NCBI GenBank assembly: GCA_021604645.1
Contig: BQJJ01000014.1
Span: 30,104-94,103, forward strand
Direction: 5' to 3'
DNA from: Methyloligella sp.
GTDB taxonomy: Bacteria; Pseudomonadota; Alphaproteobacteria; Rhizobiales; HXMU1428-3
Length of the DNA stretch: 64,000 nucleotides
This document shows positions 25,980-33,106 of this stretch, one piece after another. A program made the position numbers and the translations under genes. Below the pieces are notes generated by a model, which did not search any database, had not been told where the DNA came from, and saw only the letters and a list, made by a program, of their open reading frames with translations. Position 1 is the stretch's first letter. The number at the start of each line of letters is the position of its first letter.

Positions 25980-27275
25980 TTATTCGGCTGAAACTTTTGA
26001 AGGATTATCAAGACTGTCTGATCCTTCAAATTCAATAGATTTCAAGTTCAAAGCAGCAACAGCTCGTTGAATAGCTTTGGTTTGATTTGTTAAACCATCG
26101 ATACTTGCTTGAACAACAGCGTTGCCTTCTTTATTCCCTTCGCCAATCATTTGGTCATAGGCTTCAACAGTTTCTGCACGCTTCACCATAGCTTTCATAG
26201 CTGTGATCGTTGCAGCAAGCTTAGCTGTTAATTCTGCATCAGCTTTCGCATCACGCGCTTTCACCAAATCAGAAACACTTGCCCCTTTAACAACAGAGCC
26301 ATCAACACGCTTGTAAGTGCCGAGGTAAACATTTTGAATGCCTAAAGCGTCATAGTAGTGAGAGTTATGAGTGTTATCTGAAAAGCAATCATGCTCTTCT
26401 TCTGGGTCGTGTAAAATCAAACCAAGTTTCATGCGCTCTCCAGCAAGCTCACCATATGAAAGTGAACCAAGACCAGTGAAAATGGTTGAAAGTACTTCAT
26501 TGTCACTCTTAGCTAAAAGGCCAGTACGAGCAGCACCTTTCTCACCCCATTGAGCAACCATCCATTTTAGATCATCAATCAAAAGATTTGTTGCAGCAGT
26601 TAAGTAAGCAATACGGCGGTCACAATTGCCATTTGTACAATTTTTCAGATCGAAATCAGTGTGAGGGCGATTACCAGCACCTTTCTTAGTGCCGTTTAAA
26701 TCTTGTCCCCAAAGTAAAAATTCAATGGCGTGATAACCTGTTGCCACATTAGCTTCAACATCACCAGCTTCATGTAATGTTTCAGAAATCAGCTCTTTGC
26801 TGATCTTAGTTGTATCAACTGTCTTACCACCAATTTTGATAGATTTAGCTGAAACAATATTCGCAACATAAAGGTCATTTTCATCAGATTCTGTTCCATA
26901 ATCTTTAGAAACGTAATCAATCAAACCTTCGTCTAGTGGCCAGGCATTCACTTTACCTTCCCAGTCATCCACAATCGCATTCCCAAAACGGTATGCTTCA
27001 GATTGTTGGTAAGGAACACGTGAAGCAATCCAGCTCAGACGAGCAGCTTTTAGTGTTTCAGCACTTGGAGCTTTAATGAATGCGTCAATTTTTGCTTTTA
27101 ACGCTTCAGCTGTTTTTAAAGAATCTTCATATGTTGCCTGAGCAATATTCGAATAGGTTGTGACGATATCTTTTACTTTTGGTTCAGCCGCTACTACAGC
27201 ACCAGAACCAACAAAGCTTGAAAAGAGTGCAACAGCAACTCCTGTAGAAGCTTTTTGAAACAGTGTCTTTGTCAT
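25980..27275 (-). CDS. Imelysin-family iron-regulated protein
   Basis: A 431 aa exported protein (signal peptide about residues 1-30, ending VVAAE) of the imelysin/iron-regulated protein A family. The hallmark GYHAIEFLLWGQ, containing GxHxxE, is at residues 180-191. The second half repeats the helical bundle (SYGELAGERMKLGL, HDPEEEHDCFSDNTHNSHY). Imelysins are iron-starvation induced periplasmic or outer-membrane proteins and are believed to bind iron. It is 38 bases downstream of the CPALxAC gene on the minus strand. Confidence 0.93.
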   Translation of the reverse strand: MTKTLFQKASTGVAVALFSSFVGSGAVVAAEPKVKDIVTTYSNIAQATYEDSLKTAEALKAKIDAFIKAPSAETLKAARLSWIASRVPYQQSEAYRFGNAIVDDWEGKVNAWPLDEGLIDYVSKDYGTESDENDLYVANIVSAKSIKIGGKTVDTTKISKELISETLHEAGDVEANVATGYHAIEFLLWGQDLNGTKKGAGNRPHTDFDLKNCTNGNCDRRIAYLTAATNLLIDDLKWMVAQWGEKGAARTGLLAKSDNEVLSTIFTGLGSLSYGELAGERMKLGLILHDPEEEHDCFSDNTHNSHYYDALGIQNVYLGTYKRVDGSVVKGASVSDLVKARDAKADAELTAKLAATITAMKAMVKRAETVEAYDQMIGEGNKEGNAVVQASIDGLTNQTKAIQRAVAALNLKSIEFEGSDSLDNPSKVSAE

Positions 27276-27313
27276 TTATAAAACGTCTCCTAAATTAAAG
27301 TAGAAATAAAATA

Positions 27314-27910
27314 CTAATTGGGAAAATGAGTTGGCTCAGCTGCCAGATGGGTGAGGGGCTGAGCAATTGAGTTAATTTGTAAAATCTGGCCTGCATCAAC
27401 AAGGCCATCTGCAAAGTCTTGGGCTGCCAGTTGAGGTAAATCTATTTCGGCAGCTTCTGTAATGGCATAGACACATGCCTTTAGGGCCGGACATTCACTG
27501 TGCTGGCAAGCGGCAATCATAGAAATAGCCACCACTTCATCATAACTAAACCCGGGCGTTACAATTTTTTCGATTTTGATCGGGCGCTTGGAAATTTTGT
27601 CCAAAGCATTAACCCAACTACCGAGTTTAGTTGATAGAACCAAGCCATCTTTCAAGCCAAAAGCTTGGATATATTGCCGGCTACACACATCGAAAAACCG
27701 GGTATCATTTGTTTGAACGCCGCGCACCCAACACCGAAAGCCAAGTCCAACCAAACGTTCAGGTGATGCATTTAGCGTTATTGAAGTACCGCATCTTTTA
27801 ACTGGCACATTTACAGGCCAATCAGATGTTAAGTCAGAAGATAAATCTTTATCCATTGATTGATGCTCATTTAAAAGAGCATCTTGAGAAACTTTATTTT
27901 TCAGTCGCAT
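27314..27910 (-). CDS. Unknown protein with CPALxAC motif (paralogue A)
   Basis: A 198 aa cytoplasmic protein (no signal peptide) that I cannot assign to a named family. Two blocks are shared with the protein at 28844: LVGLGFRxWxxGxQxND (residues 53-69) and MxAAxQHxxCPALxAC (131-146, with Cys140 and Cys146). Three further cysteines (40, 60, 76) are not shared. It is first of the long genes in the leftward iron operon. A role as an iron or redox sensor, or an adaptor to the imelysin system, is a guess from the cysteines and context. Confidence 0.7.
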   Translation of the reverse strand: MRLKNKVSQDALLNEHQSMDKDLSSDLTSDWPVNVPVKRCGTSITLNASPERLVGLGFRCWVRGVQTNDTRFFDVCSRQYIQAFGLKDGLVLSTKLGSWVNALDKISKRPIKIEKIVTPGFSYDEVVAISMIAACQHSECPALKACVYAITEAAEIDLPQLAAQDFADGLVDAGQILQINSIAQPLTHLAAEPTHFPN

Positions 27911-28050
27911 TATAAGGTCACCATAAAATCAAAAATTTCAGGTAGACGCTAAGAAGATGGAAGGTCGCTTATATATGGATAGGATCGAATTAAGTACAAA
28001 GATCAAAAACAACAACAAACCAAAATCATACGTCCAATAAGTTGGTTTTA

Positions 28051-28088
28051 AATAACGCGGTTGCTGGTAGGCAATCTGAAACGTTATT
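28051..28088 (+). repeat. ME hairpin with extended outer arm
   Basis: AATAACG-C-GGTTGC-TGGTAG-GCAATC-TGAAA-CGTTATT. The outer arm is 7 bp long and of unique sequence, fully paired. It lies in a minus-strand operon yet keeps the plus orientation of all other ME copies. Confidence 0.7.
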
Positions 28089-28095
28089 CAAAAAT

Positions 28096-28121
28096 GATTG
28101 CTCGTAGGCAATCTGGAGCGC
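28096..28121 (+). repeat. ME hairpin, inner tier only
   Basis: GATTGC-TCGTAG-GCAATC-TGGAGCGC. The first inner pair has changed on both arms (G-C to G-C with GATTGC/GCAATC) and the 5' outer arm is lost. Confidence 0.6.
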
Positions 28122-28127
28122 AAAAAC

Positions 28128-28397
28128 TTAACTGCTGTTATTTGAAGGTGAACGGTCAGATCGAAGCCATGAAACAAGAGTTGCCTCTCGAAGATGTAAA
28201 CCCTGATTGATAAATCCACGTTTGCTAAACCCAAAGAGGTCTTCATTCAAAGCTGATTTAATATGATGTAATGAAAAAGAAAGCTCTGAGAGTAGAGCGA
28301 GAGGTCGAAGGTCGACGCTTTTAAGATTAGTAAAGTTGAGACTAGTAAAGTTAAGACCAGAAAACGCACCCCTGGTAAGGTGATAAAATCTAAACAT
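28128..28397 (-). CDS. Short ORF at the head of the iron operon
   Basis: An 89 aa ORF starting MFRFYHLTRGAF at 28397 behind TTGGAGAGAAAA, so translation initiation looks real. The rest (LxxLNFTxLxFTNLKS, SELSFSLHHIK) has no recognised family, and the C-terminal part may be random. Its upstream 50 bases match, in inverted orientation, the leader of the short ORF at 28674, which also begins MF. This suggests a duplicated leader/short-ORF unit in front of each CPALxAC gene. An upstream start two codons of MERK earlier is possible but overlaps the ribosome site. Confidence 0.45.
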   Translation of the reverse strand: MFRFYHLTRGAFSGLNFTSLNFTNLKSVDLRPLALLSELSFSLHHIKSALNEDLFGFSKRGFINQGLHLREATLVSWLRSDRSPSNNSS

Positions 28398-28440
28398 TTT
28401 TCTCTCCAATAATCAGGGTTCAAGGCCCTGGTATTAGACT
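28385..28440 (-). promoter_or_regulatory. Duplicated leader, left arm
   Basis: Read on the minus strand, TCTAATACCAGGGCCTTGAA leads through TATTGGAGAGAAAAATG. It matches the right arm at 28632-28680 at about 23 of 33 positions upstream and at all 16 bases across the ribosome site and start. It also contains a hairpin CAGGG/CCCTG (28414-28430). Presumably the common 5' untranslated region of the left operon. Confidence 0.55.
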
Positions 28441-28527
28441 AAATTAGCGCCCCAATGACTGCGACACTAGCTAGACATAATCAAATATTCCAAACACAGT
28501 CAAATAAAAAATCAATAAAACCAGCAG

Positions 28528-28544
28528 TTTAGAATTAATATAAA
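28528..28544 (+). promoter_or_regulatory. Possible Irr-type iron control element
   Basis: TTTAGAATTAATATAAA resembles the rhizobial iron control element TTTAGAA-N3-TTCTAAA with two mismatches in the second half. It sits in the divergent control region of the iron locus, which gives it some context, but in A+T-rich DNA such a match can arise by chance. Confidence 0.25.
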
Positions 28545-28566
28545 TTGAAAGTAAAATTTGTAAAAC

Positions 28567-28596
28567 TTGACAAATCGAAAATGCTAAGTTGATATG
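28567..28596 (+). promoter_or_regulatory. Candidate promoter of the rightward CPALxAC unit
   Basis: TTGACA at 28567-28572 with GATATG at 28591-28596 (spacer 18). A TATAACCC/GGGTTATA palindrome follows at 28607-28632 and could be an operator or a leader hairpin. The short ORF starts at 28674. Confidence 0.4.
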
Positions 28597-28673
28597 AACA
28601 CCGAAATATAACCCGCCAAAAGAGGGGTTATATCTGATTACGGGACCTTGAATCTCGTCTATTGGAGAGAAAA

Positions 28674-28847
28674 ATGTTTAACGAATTTTTGCAACGCACA
28701 CCCAAGGTGCGTTCGGTAATCTTGCATTCAATTTTGTTCTTAAAACAATTATTTGAATGCATAATTAGGCAATTCCACTCACTAACCAAGGCCTATATGG
28801 CTACATCATTTAGCATGTCTCTCAGTATAGCGAGGGCAAGCAGATGA
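28674..28847 (+). CDS. Short ORF coupled to CPALxAC paralogue B
   Basis: A 57 aa ORF starting MFNEFLQRTP behind TTGGAGAGAAAA, with a hydrophobic, basic composition (HSILFLKQLFECII, and KAYMATSFSMSLSIARASR at the end). No family recognised. Its stop overlaps the start of the next gene as ATGA, so the two are translationally coupled. It may be a leader peptide or a small membrane-associated protein. Confidence 0.5.
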   Translation: MFNEFLQRTPKVRSVILHSILFLKQLFECIIRQFHSLTKAYMATSFSMSLSIARASR

Positions 28848-29341
28848 GTGTTGAAGTAACCCATCATGTTTTAGACAAAATAAATCAGGAAAGAACACCG
28901 ATTTATTTTGCTAAAAAGCCTCAAATTAAAAAATCTCCCGAAGAATTAGTCGGCTTAGGTTTTCGTTTCTGGATGGCTGGTTATCAAAATAATGATTTCG
29001 AATTCTGGAAAAAAACCTGGGATCATTTTAACCAAACAATCGGCACATCAGCAGCAAGGACAACAGTTTCAGAGCTTGCCTCTTGGGCCCAGACTGTACA
29101 ATCATCAGCACTTAGAGACATTGAAGTCTCACTAACCGAACAAGAACAATTCGGCAGAGACGAACGTATGGCCATCACCATGGTGGCAGCTGGACAGCAC
29201 AATGCTTGCCCGGCCCTTCAAGCCTGCGCTGGGGCATTACTTGGTGCGGTCGAAGTTGAAAATGTCGTTGAAGCATCAACCAATTTTGGTCATCAATTAC
29301 TTGAAAAAAAATTACTACTCACTGATATAAAAAAACTATAG
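28844..29341 (+). CDS. Unknown protein with CPALxAC motif (paralogue B)
   Basis: A 165 aa protein without signal peptide, paralogous to the product of 27314-27910. Shared blocks are ELVGLGFRFWMAGYQNND (residues 34-51) and MVAAGQHNACPALQAC (113-128, Cys122 and Cys128). Only these two cysteines occur, so they are the pair conserved between both paralogues and the best candidates for a functional site. It is transcribed away from the iron operon. No domain family is recognised. Confidence 0.7.
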   Translation: MSVEVTHHVLDKINQERTPIYFAKKPQIKKSPEELVGLGFRFWMAGYQNNDFEFWKKTWDHFNQTIGTSAARTTVSELASWAQTVQSSALRDIEVSLTEQEQFGRDERMAITMVAAGQHNACPALQACAGALLGAVEVENVVEASTNFGHQLLEKKLLLTDIKKL

Positions 29342-29370
29342 TCGCGAGAGAATACAACTTCAATTTATCC

Positions 29371-29600
29371 GTACGAAGAAAGAGCCCTGCCTTTTCGGCA
29401 GGGGGACATGACACCATGGGTGTCCGGTGCACCAGAGCAGCCCGGAAGGAGTGAAGCGAGTACGGATAAGCTGATCGAAAAGAATGCCTCCCTTCGTAGG
29501 CAGATAGTGCGGATGCGTAGTGGGCATCTGAAGCACAGCGTAGGTAAACAGTGCGGATGCGTTGTGGGCATCTGAAGCACAGCAAAAAGCCTCGAGAGAG
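29371..29600 (+). repeat. PE element copy 10, expanded by IC and two ME inserts
   Basis: 5' box TACGAAGAAAGAG. Hairpin I CCCTGCC-TTTTC-GGCAGGG, GGACAT, hairpin II GACACC-ATG-GGTGTC, then CCGGTGC interrupted by insert IC (29435-29476). CTTCGTAGGC follows, and then two ME hairpins with GTGC/GCAC outer arms (29507-29536 and 29551-29580) in place of hairpin IV. The 3' box has shrunk to CTCGAGAGAGA. The element separates paralogue B from the aldehyde dehydrogenase gene. Confidence 0.8.
29435..29476 (+). repeat. IC insert (in PE copy 10)
   Basis: GAGCAGC...GCTGATC outer arm (one mismatch) around CCCGGAAGGAGTGAAGCGAG and TACGG. It has the same design as the IC at 32709-32750, with sequence differences in both the arms and the core. 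Confidence 0.65.
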
Positions 29601-29898
29601 AAAGAGAAAACCACAAACATTCGCCTTTCGTTGAATGTTGCATCACCTTCAAACATCGGCATGCGAAAAACTCATTTTTCACAAGAGGCTCCCAAAGATA
29701 ATCTGAAAAGTAAGACTAATCTCTACTATCAAAATAAACGAAACAAAGATAAACATGCATTAAATATACATGTATATGTTTTGTCTTGTGACATTTGTCT
29801 GAAAAATAAAAAAACAAAAATTGGACGAATCTACAAGTGTTATTTAATGCAAAAATATGCAATATTTACAAAAATTAGGTAATCTAGGGAAGAAAACT

Positions 29899-31437
29899 AT
29901 GGATCAGATTGTTAATACCCCAACACACGCATTAAATTTTCTTAAAGAGAAAATGAAACTAAAACCCAGATATGACAACTTTATTGGCGGTGAATGGGTT
30001 GCCCCAACAGACGGGAGATACTTTGATAATATCTCACCAATCGACGGAAATATCGTTTGTCAAATCGCCAGGTCTTCAGCAGCAGATGTAGAAAAAGCAT
30101 TAGATGCAGCGCACAAAGCCAAAGATGCCTGGGCTGAAACATCACCAGCAGATAGAGCAACTGTTCTCTTAAAAATTGCTGACCGGATGGAAGCCCACTT
30201 AACAGAAATCGCGACGATTGAAACCATCGATAACGGCAAACCAATTCGCGAAACAAAAAATGCCGATGTGCCTCTAGCCATTGATCATTTCAGATATTTT
30301 GCCGGGTGCGCAAGAGCACAAGAAGGTGGGGTCTCAGAAATTGATAAAGATACTGTGGCCTATCATTTCCATGAGCCTCTAGGTGTAGTCGGGCAAATCA
30401 TTCCATGGAATTTCCCATTGCTGATGGCAGCATGGAAATTGGCTCCCGCTCTTGTTGCAGGTAACGCAATTGTATTAAAACCAGCTGAACAAACACCATT
30501 TAGCATCATGGCTTTAATGGACCTGATCGGTGATCTCATCCCACCTGGGGTGTTAAACGTAGTAAACGGTTTTGGTATTGAAGCAGGCAAGCCACTTGCC
30601 ACTAGCCCACGGATTGCAAAAATCGCATTTACAGGTGAGACATCCACTGGTCGTTTGATCATGCAATATGCATCTGAAAATATTATTCCATCAACTGTTG
30701 AGTTGGGCGGTAAATCACCAAACGTCTTCTTTGCAGATGTGATGGAACAAGATGATGCCTTCTTTGATAAAGCATTAGAAGGCTTTACATTGTTCGCGCT
30801 AAACCAAGGTGAAGTATGTACCTGTCCATCAAGAGCGCTTGTTCAAGCGTCGATCTATGATCAGTTTATTGAGCGTGCCATTGAGCGAGTGAATAAAATT
30901 CAAATGGGTAACCCACTTGATGATACCACAATGATCGGTGCGCAAGCCTCATCTGACCAGTTAGAAAAAATTCTCTCTTACATAAAAATCGGTAAAGATG
31001 AAGGCGCAAGTTTGCTAACTGGTGGTGATAGAGCGATGTTGGGTGGTAACCTTGACACTGGCTATTATGTTAAACCAACGGTTTTTGCTGGTAATAACAA
31101 CATGCGTATTTTCCAGGAAGAAATTTTCGGCCCTGTGCTTTCGGTTGCAAAATTTGAAGATGAAGCAGAAGCACTGCAAATCGCCAATGACACTATCTAC
31201 GGTCTTGGTGCCGGCGTTTGGTCAAGAAACGGTTCAACTGCTTATAGAATGGGCCGAAACATTCAAGCTGGCCGCGTCTGGACAAACTGTTATCATCTCT
31301 ATCCAGCCCATGCTGCGTTTGGTGGTTACAAACAATCTGGCATTGGTAGAGAAAATCATAAGATGATGATGGATCATTATCAGCAAACCAAAAACTTACT
31401 CGTGAGCTACAGTCCAAATGCACTGGGCTTCTTCTAA
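29899..31437 (+). CDS. Aldehyde dehydrogenase (NAD+), acetaldehyde/ExaC-like
   Basis: A 512 aa class of NAD-dependent aldehyde dehydrogenase close to AldA/ExaC/AdhA-type enzymes. Visible are the [19 protein letters not shown] coenzyme fold, the VELGGKSPN glutamate loop, and the catalytic Cys in [14 protein letters not shown] at about residue 305, with the extra Cys next to it that is typical of this subgroup. The start at 29899 follows GGGAAGAAAACT; the ORF extends 14 codons upstream without family similarity. It is followed by a DUF779 gene, the usual companion of this subgroup. Probably oxidises acetaldehyde or similar alcohol-derived aldehydes. Confidence 0.93.
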   Translation: MDQIVNTPTHALNFLKEKMKLKPRYDNFIGGEWVAPTDGRYFDNISPIDGNIVCQIARSSAADVEKALDAAHKAKDAWAETSPADRATVLLKIADRMEAHLTEIATIETIDNGKPIRETKNADVPLAIDHFRYFAGCARAQEGGVSEIDKDTVAYHFHEPLGVVGQIIPWNFPLLMAAWKLAPALVAGNAIVLKPAEQTPFSIMALMDLIGDLIPPGVLNVVNGFGIEAGKPLATSPRIAKIAFTGETSTGRLIMQYASENIIPSTVELGGKSPNVFFADVMEQDDAFFDKALEGFTLFALNQGEVCTCPSRALVQASIYDQFIERAIERVNKIQMGNPLDDTTMIGAQASSDQLEKILSYIKIGKDEGASLLTGGDRAMLGGNLDTGYYVKPTVFAGNNNMRIFQEEIFGPVLSVAKFEDEAEALQIANDTIYGLGAGVWSRNGSTAYRMGRNIQAGRVWTNCYHLYPAHAAFGGYKQSGIGRENHKMMMDHYQQTKNLLVSYSPNALGFF

Positions 31438-31454
31438 ACTTAAATTATTTAAGG

Positions 31455-31480
31455 CGAGACCATATGGTCTCGTCTTTTTT
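31455..31480 (+). terminator. Intrinsic terminator after aldehyde dehydrogenase
   Basis: CGAGACC-ATAT-GGTCTCG followed by TCTTTTTT. A perfect 7 bp stem, 18 bases after the stop codon. The DUF779 gene follows 31 bases later, so it would be attenuated or have its own promoter. Confidence 0.85.
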
Positions 31481-31510
31481 ATGAATTTGAGAATAAGGAG
31501 ATAAATAAAA

Positions 31511-31891
31511 ATGAAGACAGTAAAACTTGTCTCTATCACTGATGAAGCAATAGAATTAGTAAATGAATTAAGAGATGCACATGGTGATTTAATGTTTCAT
31601 CAATCAGGCGGCTGTTGCGATGGCAGCGCCCCAATGTGCTATGTTAAAGGTGAGTTTAAAACCGGTGACGCAGATGTCTATCTTGGAGAAATCGCTGAGT
31701 GCCCTTTCTACATAGGCCGTCAACAATATGCCGCTTGGAAACATACTCATCTTATCATCGATGTTGTAGAAGGCAGGGGCAGTGGCTTTTCTCTTGAAGC
31801 CCCAAGGGGTGTGCGTTTCTTGACAAGATCAAGATTATTCACTGAAGAGGAACAAGAAATTTTAAAAGAGCAAGAACTGGCCTCACTTTAA
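31511..31891 (+). CDS. DUF779 family protein
   Basis: A 126 aa protein of the DUF779 family, normally encoded next to AldA/ExaC-type aldehyde dehydrogenases. The motif HQSGGCCDGSAPMCY (residues 36-50), with three Cys, and GEIAECPFYIG (a fourth Cys) look like a metal or redox site. The function is unknown. It has AAGGAG 12 bases before the start. Its 3' end overlaps that of alkB by nine bases on the other strand. Confidence 0.92.
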   Translation: MKTVKLVSITDEAIELVNELRDAHGDLMFHQSGGCCDGSAPMCYVKGEFKTGDADVYLGEIAECPFYIGRQQYAAWKHTHLIIDVVEGRGSGFSLEAPRGVRFLTRSRLFTEEEQEILKEQELASL

Positions 31892-32545
31892 ATTTTCGAT
31901 TATTTTAGCTGATCTGAAAGTAAGATTATAGCGATAAGCCCCAGTGAGTTCATGATGCCCCTCCTTTAATTTATCAATGCCATGATAGGCAAGACGAGAC
32001 GCACCGCCCCATACAACAACATCACCGTGAGCAAGCTGTGTTCTTAAAGGTTTATCTGATCGTTTTAGGCCACCAAATAAAAATTTGGCCGGTAAGCCTA
32101 GAGAGACAGAAACAATGGGCTGAGAAAAATCATCCTCATCCTTGTCCTGATGCAAAGCCATCTTCGCCCCAGGCTCATAACGGTTGATCAAACAAGAATT
32201 AGGAGTGAAGCTAGAAAAACCAGACTTTTTGGCAGCTTTCTCTGCTAATGATGAAAATCCTAAAGGCATAGAAGGCCAGGCCGTATTTGAAAGAGGGTCT
32301 AAATGATCATAGCGATAACCTCTTTTGTCAGTGATCCATCCTGCCAAACCGCAATTGGTCATAGCGACAGACATCTCCCGTCCACCCGGTGTCAACATAT
32401 GACGAAAGGGAGCTTCACTTGATACAGAATGAATAAATCTCATAAACTCTTGTTCTGAAGAAAGAGCAAACGCCTTTAATAAATAGGCTCCATCCTTAAG
32501 CTTTAAAATTCCATCATCAGTGCCTTCAAATAAATCTCTCTGCAT
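31883..32545 (-). CDS. alkB: DNA oxidative demethylase AlkB
   Basis: Fe(II)/2-oxoglutarate dioxygenase that removes 1-methyladenine and 3-methylcytosine from DNA. The 220 aa protein aligns end to end with the well-known AlkB. It has TPGGREMSVAMTNCG, the iron ligands His and Asp in HQDKDE and the distal His in AYHGI, and the 2-oxoglutarate Arg in YRYNLTFRSA. The start is set at MQRDLFEG (32545), giving a family-like N-terminus; the ORF begins 15 codons earlier. Convergent with DUF779. Confidence 0.95.
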   Translation of the reverse strand: MQRDLFEGTDDGILKLKDGAYLLKAFALSSEQEFMRFIHSVSSEAPFRHMLTPGGREMSVAMTNCGLAGWITDKRGYRYDHLDPLSNTAWPSMPLGFSSLAEKAAKKSGFSSFTPNSCLINRYEPGAKMALHQDKDEDDFSQPIVSVSLGLPAKFLFGGLKRSDKPLRTQLAHGDVVVWGGASRLAYHGIDKLKEGHHELTGAYRYNLTFRSAKIIENLK

Positions 32546-32643
32546 GAACTCAAACTCTTTTTTACTTAGCTTTGAAAACAAGAATAACACAGCTCAATGG
32601 GTATCTGCATCTCGCTTTTAGGAAAATTCAACAAACCTCTTGC

Positions 32644-32853
32644 CATACGAAGAAGGAGTGACACCTCTTTGGTGTCAGGACATGGCAGCTTAGCTGCCCG
32701 GTGCACAAGATCAGCCCGAACGGAGCGAATCGAGTACGGATAAGCTGATCGCAAGAAAAACACCGCCCCTCGGAGGCCTAAGCACTTCAAGCAGCGCGGT
32801 TGCTGGTGGGCAACCTGAAGCGCCACTAAAAAGAAATAGCCGTCAGAGATACA
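32644..32853 (+). repeat. PE element copy 11, expanded by IC and ME inserts
   Basis: 5' box TACGAAGAAGGAG. Hairpin I TGACACC-TCTTT-GGTGTCA, GGACAT, hairpin II GGCAGC-TTA-GCTGCC, then hairpin III split by IC (32709-32750) between CCGGTGC and GCACC-like AACACCG. CCTCGGAGGC follows, then an ME hairpin (32794-32823) preceded by AAGCA, and AATAGCCGTCAGAGA. It lies between divergent alkB and lysR. Confidence 0.82.
32709..32750 (+). repeat. IC insert (in PE copy 11)
   Basis: GATCAGC...GCTGATC, a perfect 7 bp outer arm, enclosing CCCGAACGGAGCGAATCGAG and TACGG. It splits PE hairpin III at the same point as in copy 10. Confidence 0.7.
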
Positions 32854-32888
32854 AAAAGGCCGTGTAATCTTTTGAGGGATTACACGGC
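32852..32888 (-). terminator. Strong minus-strand terminator with no known gene
   Basis: GCCGTGTAATC and GATTACACGGC form a perfect 11 bp stem (32859-32888), followed on the minus strand by CTTTTTGT. No protein gene ends here on the minus strand, so it most likely ends an unannotated transcript starting to its right. Confidence 0.7.
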
Positions 32889-33010
32889 AAGGTTTTGCTG
32901 CTTCATAGATGAGGAGAGAGCGAGTTTTAAATCCTATCCGTTCAATTGGGGAAAGGTCAGATAAAAAATAGTCACCCCTCAAAGGAGATAATGCTTAATC
33001 AGAGGAGGTC
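32852..33010 (-). ncRNA. Candidate small RNA divergent from lysR
   Basis: A minus-strand transcript of about 150-160 bases is inferred from the orphan terminator at its 3' end and a weak upstream promoter (TTGGCA with TTAATC at 17-base spacing, near 33010-33042). It contains C/T-rich single-stranded stretches (GACCTCCTCTG and CTCTCTCCTC) resembling the anti-ribosome-site loops of known alphaproteobacterial small RNAs. No open reading frame of plausible character. Divergence from a LysR gene makes it a possible target of that regulator. Confidence 0.35.
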
Positions 33011-33080
33011 GATTAAATGCATTGACCAGACAATGCCAAAGAAATATAATTTAGTAAAATGAATTATTAAAAAGGTAATA

Positions 33081-33098
33081 GATGCATATTGTGCATCA
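33081..33098. promoter_or_regulatory. Possible LysR operator
   Basis: GATGCA-TATTG-TGCATC is a perfect inverted repeat containing the T-N11-A signature of LysR-family boxes, ending about 10 bases before the chosen lysR start codon. It could serve autoregulation and the divergent minus-strand transcript. Confidence 0.4.
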
Positions 33099-33106
33099 TA
33101 AAAAAT

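Noticed and set aside
29319..29682. Overlapping minus-strand ORFs of 88-105 codons across PE copy 10.
   Set aside because: They translate the antisense of repeat sequence (ME units give repeated CASDAHYAS-like peptides); similar spurious peptides arise from every PE copy.
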